In this document: in pieces, positions 1 to 5,010 of the stretch
How positions within the stretch are numbered: position 1 is the stretch's first letter
How the letters are laid out: every line of letters begins with the position of its first letter
Assembly: GCA_947258675.1 (NCBI GenBank)
Contig: CAMYJP010000104.1
Coordinates: 1-8,828, forward strand
DNA length: 8,828 nucleotides
Reading direction: 5' to 3'
DNA from: an uncultured Desulfobulbaceae bacterium
Lineage (GTDB): Bacteria > Desulfobacterota > Desulfobulbia > Desulfobulbales > BM004
Made by a program: the position numbers and the translations under genes
Notes under the pieces: generated by a model
Seen by the model: the letters and a program-made list of their open reading frames with translations, nothing else
Told to the model about the DNA's origin: nothing
Databases searched by the model: none

Positions 1-953
1 CAATTGGTGCAATTGACAAAATAGTTTTGCTTTGATTCCGCAGGGTAAGCAGACGATGTCCGGTGGCCGGAATGACACTGCATACAGAGAAACGGTTCGC
101 GGAGTTTCAGCAGGTCGTTGTTCATGGAGCCGTGGCTGTTGTGGCAGGTGTTACAGTCTTCGGTATTATCTGCATGCTCATATACAAAAGGCCCTTCCTT
201 TTCACCATGGCAGCGGGTACAGGTCTCTTTGATGGAGTTTCCCCTCAGTTGGTTGTCTGTAATGGTCCCATGGGGCTCGTGGCAGTCTGAGCAGAATATT
301 CTTTTTTCAGGAACCGGATGGTGGCTCGGTAATAAAAAGTCGGCTTTTATCCGTTGGTGACACTGTTCACACATTGCATCAATATCCTTGGGATTTGTCG
401 TCAAGTCGGAACCGGCATGTACATTATGGCAGGGGAAGCAGGAAACATCGGCATCGGCATGGGCGCCGCTTCGCCAATTGTGAAGGTTAAAAGTCGCGTT
501 GGTCGTGTGACATTTTAGACAGAGAAGAGATTGTGCAGTGGCTGGTAACTCATTCAGATGTATTAGTGTATCATGCTTGCATGCCGTTATTATCCCCTGC
601 TCTTTGTCCCGGGCTACCTTCTCCTTGGTGATTCCCGCAATGGCAAGGCTTCCTGGACCGTGACAGGATTCGCAGTCTACCAGTGGCAAACCGGATTTGC
701 TGGAAAGCTGTGCCCCCATGGTGCTGGCCTCAAAGTCTTCTTTGATTTTGTCATGAGAATGGCAGGCTGCCAGGCAGGTTTCATTGCCTACGTAATTGGC
801 ATCCAGCCTGCCGACCAGCATCCGTTCATATTCCTGCATAGAGACTATAGGTTTTGATTCCTTGATTGCCTGACAGCCGGCGAAGCTAAGGATCATTAGA
901 AGAAGAAATGCTACTCCCTTAGAAAGATTCTTTCTTTTACGGTTACTTTTCAT
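1..953 (-). CDS. DmsE/MtrA-type decaheme c-type cytochrome, lipoprotein (3' end outside window)
   Basis: The minus strand is open from an ATG at 953 to the window edge, giving 317 codons without a stop, so the gene is partial at its C-terminus. The N-terminus is basic (MKSNRKRKNL), followed by a hydrophobic stretch at residues 13-26 and a lipobox-like SFAGC with Cys27, suggesting an exported, lipid-anchored protein. Eight regular CxxCH heme sites have their first Cys at about residues 94, 145, 172, 195, 221, 245, 267 and 290. An earlier site, CLAACH at 60-65, is CX3CH. The sequence breaks off at C315-T-N followed by TG, which would start a tenth site. Ten hemes in about 320-340 residues, with CESCHGPG near residue 94, fits the DmsE/MtrA decaheme family, which carries electrons through or across the outer membrane with a porin partner. 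No partner is in view. No Shine-Dalgarno sequence precedes the ATG; the start was chosen because it gives a complete signal peptide. Multiheme identity is certain; the exact subfamily is inferred. Confidence 0.9.
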   Translation of the reverse strand, partial: MKSNRKRKNLSKGVAFLLLMILSFAGCQAIKESKPIVSMQEYERMLVGRLDANYVGNETCLAACHSHDKIKEDFEASTMGAQLSSKSGLPLVDCESCHGPGSLAIAGITKEKVARDKEQGIITACKHDTLIHLNELPATAQSLLCLKCHTTNATFNLHNWRSGAHADADVSCFPCHNVHAGSDLTTNPKDIDAMCEQCHQRIKADFLLPSHHPVPEKRIFCSDCHEPHGTITDNQLRGNSIKETCTRCHGEKEGPFVYEHADNTEDCNTCHNSHGSMNNDLLKLREPFLCMQCHSGHRTSSAYPAESKQNYFVNCTN

Positions 954-964
954 AGCCGATTTAT

Positions 965-983
965 TGCAATGGAAAAAATTGCA
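965..983 (-). other. Small hairpin just upstream of the cytochrome start codon
   Basis: TGCAAT (965-970) and ATTGCA (978-983) form a perfect 6-bp inverted repeat with a 7-nt loop. It occupies the stretch 12-30 nt before the ATG, next to where a ribosome-binding site should be, and no Shine-Dalgarno motif is visible. TTGCAAT recurs at 1029-1035, overlapping the other leader hairpin. This may be structural control of translation or a protein-binding word; chance is possible. Confidence 0.25.
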
Positions 984-1025
984 GGCAAATTGTTTTTGTT
1001 GGTGAATAGCTGCTGTTAAAAAAGT

Positions 1026-1050
1026 AAGTTGCAATCTATATCGGCAACTT
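1026..1050 (-). terminator. Weak terminator-like hairpin in the cytochrome leader
   Basis: Arms AAGTTGC (1026-1032) and GCAACTT (1044-1050) pair perfectly over 7 bp with an 11-nt loop. On the minus strand the stem is followed by ACTTTTTT. It lies within the predicted cytochrome leader, about 70 nt before the ATG, so it could end read-through from glmM or act as an attenuator. The stem is short and only moderately GC-rich. Confidence 0.3.
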
Positions 1051-1239
1051 CCTGAAAAAAATTAGTATTTTTGCGATAAAAGGATGCACGATAGGATAAT
1101 GGAAATTTTCTGCGGCAAATATTCAGGTAACATCTTGGAATTATAACTTAAAATCGTCGAATGATGTCGTAGCGGTGATGATGGCTCTGACAGTGGACTG
1201 GATAAGGGAAATGTGAAAGGCACAGAGCAGTTACTTATG

Positions 1240-1299
1240 GTATCAAATTATAAAATGGAATTTTTGTGATTGTAAAGAACATAAAAAGATCTTTGATAC
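1240..1299. repeat. Inverted repeat GTATCAAA / TTTGATAC bracketing the promoter
   Basis: GTATCAAA at 1240-1247 and its exact reverse complement TTTGATAC at 1292-1299 are separated by 44 bp. On the minus strand one arm covers the predicted start point and touches the -10 box, and the other lies just upstream of the -35 box (about -52 to -59). A further TGATAC occurs at 1312-1317. This resembles paired operator half-sites for a dimeric or looping regulator; the regulator is unknown. Confidence 0.45.
1247..1276 (-). promoter_or_regulatory. Sigma70-like promoter for the multiheme cytochrome
   Basis: Read on the minus strand, TTTACA (1276-1271, five of six consensus bases) is followed by an 18-bp spacer and a perfect TATAAT (1252-1247). 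Transcription would begin near 1240, giving a leader of roughly 287 nt before the cytochrome ATG at 953. No better candidate was seen nearer the gene. A second TATAAT at 1145-1140 lacks a good -35 element. Confidence 0.55.
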
Positions 1300-1429
1300 T
1301 ATTTGAGAAGGTGATACAAGAGTTGAAATTTCCCGGCTTCAATCGATTAATATTCTGCGGGATATTATTAGATGATGAGTCGATATGATAAAAGAGGTGT
1401 CCAAGGTTTTATGGTCTAGACCTGAAGGC

Positions 1430-2714
1430 TCAAGCATCCGCTTTGCAGATCACATCGCACAGTTCATCCGCCATGGTGTTGATGACCGATTCGTCTTCGC
1501 CTTCCACCATTACCCTGATTACCGGCTCTGTACCTGAGGGCCGGACCAGAATTCGTCCTTTATTCTTCAGTTTATTTTCCAACCTGCTGACTTTTTTCTG
1601 AAAATCGGGAATTTTGTTTAATTCGATTTTTTTGGATGTCCGTACATTTTTCAACACTTGGGGAAAGGGGTCCATGATTTTGGCAAGTTCTGACAGAGGT
1701 TGATTGTGCTTTACCATGGCTACCAGTAGCTGGAGTCCGGCAAGAATCCCGTCACCAGTGGATTTCCTCCACAACATACCGGTCACCGACTTGAGTTCTT
1801 ACCATTTTGCCGCCCATCTTTTTCATGGCGATCTCAAGTCCCATGTTGCTCATAACTGTGGTGACCAGGGTTTTCTTTTGTAATTTTCTTCTGGCTATCA
1901 TGTCTGCGGCACAGATGGCCATTATATGATCGCCGTCAACAGTGTTGCCATTTTCATCGACAACGATAATACGATCACCGTCGCCATCGAGGGCGATACC
2001 GATATCAGCGCCTTTTGATCGTACAATCTCTGCCATGCGCTGAGGATATAACGCACCGCACTCATGGTTGATATTTTTCCCATCCGGATTCACACCAATG
2101 GGAGTTACTTTTGCTCCCAGTTCTTCAAAAACATAAGGTGCTATTTTATATGTTGCTCCATGGGCGCAGTCCAGAACGATATGAAAATCATCCAGGGTAT
2201 ATCTTCTGGGAAAGAAATTTTTCAGAAAGACGATATAGCGTCCTTTGGCGTCGTCTATACGGTGCGCTTTACCAACTTCATCCGCTACAGGACGGAGTAC
2301 CTCCATTTTTTGTGAAAAAATGAGATCTTCAATTTCCATTTCCTGCTCATCGGGCAGTTTAAAGCCGTCTTTGGAGAATATTTTGATACCATTATCTTGA
2401 AAAGGGTTATGTGAGGCGGAAATAACCACCCCGGCATCGGCACGCATGCTTGTGGTAAGAAAGGCTATGCCTGGTGTAGGAATCGGGCCTACCAGTAAAA
2501 TATCAACACCCATTGAGCAGATCCCGGCAGCAAGTGCGTTTTCAATCATATATCCGGAAAGCCTGGTGTCCTTGCCAATTACTATTCGGTGGCCGTGCGT
2601 TTTGTTTTTGACCTGAAAGGCAATAGCTCTACCAATCTGCATGGCGATTTCCGAAGTCATGGGATGGACATTAGCTACCCCTCTAACACCATCTGTACCG
2701 AATAAGGTTCTCAT
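1430..2714 (-). pseudogene. glmM: Phosphoglucosamine mutase GlmM, interrupted by a frameshifting internal deletion
   Basis: GlmM converts glucosamine-6-phosphate to glucosamine-1-phosphate in the cytoplasm, the step before UDP-GlcNAc for peptidoglycan and LPS. The first segment starts at ATG 2714 with RBS AGGAGAG seven bases upstream and reads 317 normal GlmM residues. It includes the N-terminal FGTDGVRG, the catalytic phosphoserine loop ISASHNP (Ser101), the Mg-binding DGDGDR (243-248) and VGDRYVVEE. It then runs into three foreign residues and a TGA at 1754-1752. From about 1762 another frame resumes with [11 protein letters not shown] and continues to the stop at 1430, including the phosphate-binding loop RPSGTEPVIRVMVEGED. 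About 21 residues expected between VVEE and STGDG, carrying the family's GExSGH sugar-binding loop, are absent. One base stands where about 63 are expected, so roughly 62 nt are missing. Intact length would be near 448 residues, normal for the family. This copy cannot encode a working enzyme as written; a sequencing or assembly error is the main alternative. Confidence 0.88.
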
Positions 2715-2721
2715 TTTTATA

Positions 2722-2728
2722 CTCTCCT
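2722..2728 (-). promoter_or_regulatory. Ribosome-binding site of glmM
   Basis: On the minus strand AGGAGAG lies seven bases before the ATG at 2714. It is the clearest Shine-Dalgarno sequence in the minus-strand cassette and fixes the glmM start, which also gives the conserved N-terminus [12 protein letters not shown]. Confidence 0.7.
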
Positions 2729-2742
2729 GATTAAATGAAAGT

Positions 2743-2768
2743 CTTTGTCTTTTTTCTTAAAGACAAAG
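2743..2768 (-). other. 10-bp perfect hairpin in the glmM leader
   Basis: CTTTGTCTTT (2743-2752) and AAAGACAAAG (2759-2768) pair over 10 bp with a 6-nt loop. It ends about 15 bases upstream of the glmM ribosome-binding site. On the minus strand it is followed by ACTTTCATTT, too poor in T for a standard terminator. It could be an mRNA processing or stability element, or partial attenuation between cdaR and glmM. Confidence 0.45.
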
Positions 2769-2771
2769 GGG

Positions 2772-2790
2772 TATTGGTTACATATTGGTT
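2772..2790. repeat. Direct repeat TATTGGTT x2, 11-bp period
   Basis: TATTGGTT occurs at 2772-2779 and again at 2783-2790, about one helical turn apart, beside the glmM leader hairpin in the 221-bp cdaR-glmM gap. Same-face spacing would suit a tandem regulator site, but there is no further support. Confidence 0.3.
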
Positions 2791-2935
2791 CTGCCTGATC
2801 AACAATAATACCTTTCCGATTTGTCGAGGTCTGATCTTACTAAGTGCACGTTTCCCAACAAGTATTTTCGCTGTGACTAATTTAATAGTTCCTGAATGTA
2901 AGTAAGGCTATCGTTAAGTCGTTACAGAAATTTTT

Positions 2936-4024
2936 CTATTCCTGAGGTCCTTTGAAGGTTCCAGGTGAACTGGCAGAATCTTCCGGTATAACGGTCTTTT
3001 CACCACTAAAAGGAATTTTCATTTTTTTTCCTTCAATCAGTAGTTTTTTCCTTTTGACCATTTGGCGTGGAACAGTTTGGGGCGAGTGTGATATGATGCG
3101 AATGTCATCCTTGTATTTGTCTCCCTCGCCGCTTAGTTCAACTGCGACTTTGTATTCATTTTTTTCAATATCAAAGTCATCTGAACTTATTTTAGCTCGG
3201 AAAACTGTTCTGAGATCTTTAATTTTACTGCTGAGAGAATAGGGTAATTCGGCCTGTACAGTTATTGTTTTTTGATCCAGTTGATTTCTTTTTTCTCCGT
3301 CTTCATATAATATCAGGGGGATTTTTGAGATATCGCGTTTTATTCTTTTTTCTTTTATTACAATATGGGCACTTACTACAGTCTCACCGATCAAATCAGT
3401 GATAGCAGGGGTTAGATTCAGGCTCACCTGCTTTACAGTCAATTCTTTAATGTCTTCAATATTTATGACATTCGTGTTTAACGATTCCACTTCTTCGAGG
3501 ATAGTTTTGGAACCGGTTATGGTTATAGTTTCCGGTTCAAGGAATATGGAGATGAGTTCATATCCTTCCGGTAGGGATCCGGTTACAATCGGTTTTATAG
3601 TTAAATTTTTTTCGATCAATCGATCTATTAGCAGGGTAATTTGATTTGGCTGAAGCCTGAGTACGCTTATCCCCCAAGGAAAAGGAATTGTATCGGCAGT
3701 GTTTTCAAAAACAACTTTTCCAGGTTTGGTATCGGACAGATCCAGTGTTCGACTGATGTGCTGGGTGCTTAAACTCCTGATTAAACTGCGCTGTCCACTT
3801 ACCGTAACTTCCAATTGTTTTTTAAACTGACTTGAAATTACCATGTCACGGGGAAGATTGACGATTTCGACAGGGATGGAAACATTCATATCCACTTTGT
3901 CTTCCCCAGCAACGAAGTACCACAAAAAAAGTGCGAAGAAAAAGGAGATGAGCTTGAGTACCCAGTTCTTCGGCCTTGAGAAGGTATTAAGATAGGCTAG
4001 GATCTGCTGAACCAGTTTTTCCAT
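2936..4024 (-). CDS. cdaR: CdaR/YbbR-domain regulator of diadenylate cyclase
   Basis: This 362-residue protein has a short basic N-terminus, one membrane segment at about residues 20-40 (starting NWVLKLISFFFALFLWYFVA, the typical YbbR opening), and an extracytoplasmic beta-rich region. That region reads as three to four YbbR-like repeats: about 45-130, 138-215 (LTIKPIVTGSLPEGYELISI) and 226-310, with a charged, Pro/Ser-rich tail after 330. CdaR proteins bind CdaA through the membrane and modulate c-di-AMP synthesis in Firmicutes; a comparable role is inferred here. The ATG at 4024 lies 28 nt inside the 3' end of cdaA, implying translational coupling, and only a weak AAAGAT-like RBS precedes it. 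A 221-bp gap follows before glmM, unusually wide for this cassette. The YbbR family is confident; activation versus inhibition of CdaA cannot be told. Confidence 0.88.
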   Translation of the reverse strand: MEKLVQQILAYLNTFSRPKNWVLKLISFFFALFLWYFVAGEDKVDMNVSIPVEIVNLPRDMVISSQFKKQLEVTVSGQRSLIRSLSTQHISRTLDLSDTKPGKVVFENTADTIPFPWGISVLRLQPNQITLLIDRLIEKNLTIKPIVTGSLPEGYELISIFLEPETITITGSKTILEEVESLNTNVINIEDIKELTVKQVSLNLTPAITDLIGETVVSAHIVIKEKRIKRDISKIPLILYEDGEKRNQLDQKTITVQAELPYSLSSKIKDLRTVFRAKISSDDFDIEKNEYKVAVELSGEGDKYKDDIRIISHSPQTVPRQMVKRKKLLIEGKKMKIPFSGEKTVIPEDSASSPGTFKGPQE

Positions 4025-4788
4025 AATTTTGGTTGAATATCTTTGGTTATGAAAATTGATTCCAGTCGATTTTCCAGGACCTGCTCATTTTCCAGTTTTG
4101 TAATGCTTCCGTGCTGGGCCAGGGATATTTCCTGGGTTTCCTCGGAGATGACAATTATTACCGCATCTGTTTCTTCGGAAAGGCCGATGGCGGCGCGATG
4201 TCTTGTCCCATATCGCTTGTCGATGTATGGGCTCTTTGTCAGCGGTAGGAGACATCCGGCGGTTTGAATCCTGTTTTTATGAATTACAACGCCGCCGTCA
4301 TGAAGCGGGGAAGTAGGGAGAAAAAGGCTTATCAGGAGCTCTTTGCTTACCAAAGCATCTACTTTATGACCAGATTCGATATAATCTCTAAGGCCGGTGT
4401 CACGCTCAATCACAATGAGTGCTCCGATTCTTCGTCTGGCCAAGTATTGAGCAGCCGATACAATTTCGTCAATTATATCTTCGGCGTCATCATGGGGTTT
4501 ATAAAAGGGGGTTTTGCCTACTTGGGTTAGTGCTCGTCTTATGTCCCGCTGAAAGACGATGATGACAATTAATAGGAGTGAACTCAACAGAGTGCGCAGC
4601 AACCAGTAAAGAGTGAGAAGTTCAAGTTCTCTGGCACCGAAATAAATGACAATGAGCACGGCAAGACCCGCCAGCATTTGGACAGCTCTTGTACCGCGGA
4701 TTATCAGAATAACTCTGTAAATGATGAAAGAAACAAGCAGAACATCGACCGCATCCTGCCAGCGAAAGAATGTTAGAGCGTCAAGCAT
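3997..4788 (-). CDS. cdaA: Membrane diadenylate cyclase CdaA (DacA), makes cyclic di-AMP
   Basis: CdaA condenses two ATP into cyclic di-AMP at the inner membrane. The 263-residue protein matches the family's usual length of about 270. It has three hydrophobic segments (about 13-31, 36-53 and 57-79), including the characteristic FIIYRVILIIRGTRAVQML, then a cytoplasmic DAC domain from about 95. Catalytic landmarks are LHDGGVVI (Asp164-Gly165-Gly166) and GTRHRAAIG (Arg196-His197-Arg198), followed by the expected LSEETDAVIIVISEETQEIS. The first motif reads DGG where DGA is usual. It is the first gene of the cdaA-cdaR-glmM unit and overlaps cdaR by 28 nt. The ATG at 4788 gives a standard N-terminus (FFRWQDAVDVLLV), but its RBS is weak. 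A strong-looking AAGAGGAG lies about 30 nt upstream without a usable in-frame start behind it. folP, often upstream of this cassette in related bacteria, is absent; a divergent DUF748 gene lies there instead. Confidence 0.93.
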   Translation of the reverse strand: MLDALTFFRWQDAVDVLLVSFIIYRVILIIRGTRAVQMLAGLAVLIVIYFGARELELLTLYWLLRTLLSSLLLIVIIVFQRDIRRALTQVGKTPFYKPHDDAEDIIDEIVSAAQYLARRRIGALIVIERDTGLRDYIESGHKVDALVSKELLISLFLPTSPLHDGGVVIHKNRIQTAGCLLPLTKSPYIDKRYGTRHRAAIGLSEETDAVIIVISEETQEISLAQHGSITKLENEQVLENRLESIFITKDIQPKLWKNWFSRS

Positions 4789-4860
4789 TCGATAGACTCT
4801 GATCCCGTGAAGTTCTATACTCCTCTTTAACGGTTGGAAAACATTTAGAAACTACTATAT

Positions 4861-4890
4861 AAGATAAACAACTTTTAGGGAATTGGACAA
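4861..4890 (-). promoter_or_regulatory. Possible promoter of the cdaA operon
   Basis: On the minus strand TTGTCC (4890-4885) and TATCTT (4866-4861) are separated by 18 bp, each matching four of six consensus bases. This places the start near 4854 and a leader of about 65 nt before cdaA. Moderate match only. Confidence 0.3.
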
Positions 4891-4930
4891 GAGGAAAAAG
4901 ATTAAATTTTTCAGTTTCTGTGATATGAAG

Positions 4931-4960
4931 TTGCGGACAGAGAGACAACATGTGTAATAT
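4931..4960 (+). promoter_or_regulatory. Possible promoter of the DUF748 gene
   Basis: TTGCGG (4931-4936) and TAATAT (4955-4960) are separated by 18 bp, pointing to a start near 4967 and a leader of about 45 nt. The match is modest, but it is the best-placed plus-strand pair in the 222-bp divergent region. Confidence 0.28.
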
Positions 4961-4983
4961 GGATGACAAATATCAGTGATCTA

Positions 4984-5010
4984 CATTAATTGCATTAATT
5001 ACATTAAGTT
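4984..5010 (+). repeat. Three tandem 9-bp repeats abutting the DUF748 start codon
   Basis: CATTAATTG, CATTAATTA and CATTAAGTT follow each other without gap and end at the base before the ATG at 5011. Each copy holds an in-frame TAA, so translation cannot begin upstream of 5011. The repeats occupy exactly the space where a Shine-Dalgarno sequence would lie, and none is present. They may be an unstructured AT-rich initiation region, an operator, or a slippage-prone tract that tunes expression. Confidence 0.6.

Larger units (their letters stand above)
954..1429. other. 476-bp non-coding gap between glmM and the cytochrome gene
   Basis: No open frame with recognisable protein content was found on either strand. 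The gap separates two genes on the same (minus) strand. It holds a promoter-like pair for the cytochrome, an inverted repeat around it, two small leader hairpins and no convincing strong terminator behind glmM. A GEMM-type cyclic-dinucleotide riboswitch was looked for, because such switches precede multiheme cytochromes in related bacteria, but no matching conserved core was recognised. Confidence 0.6.

Noticed and set aside
573..857. 94-residue plus-strand open frame
   Set aside because: It lies opposite the multiheme cytochrome, whose regularly spaced heme motifs prove the minus strand is the coding one.
954..1240. GEMM-type cyclic-dinucleotide riboswitch in the cytochrome leader
   Set aside because: The conserved core of that class was not recognised in either orientation; only generic small hairpins were seen.
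1321..1370. AT-rich inverted repeat TAATAT/ATATTA
   Set aside because: A six-base all-AT stem in an AT-rich gap is expected by chance.
1413..1422. Perfect palindrome GGTCTAGACC just after the glmM stop, considered as a terminator
   Set aside because: The stem could be only 3 bp with a 4-nt loop and no T-run follows, so it is not a credible terminator.
1430..1786. Separate 118-residue gene starting at ATG 1786
   Set aside because: From its ninth residue it is simply the C-terminal part of GlmM; its first eight residues are out-of-frame reading of the upstream GlmM segment.
4264..4530. 88-residue plus-strand open frame
   Set aside because: It is antisense to the CdaA catalytic domain and has no protein-family resemblance.
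4781..4969. 62-residue minus-strand frame ending inside the cdaA start, a possible leader peptide
   Set aside because: It starts with TTG and no RBS, has no recognisable domain, and lies across the divergent promoter region. Overlap with the cdaA ATG looks coincidental.
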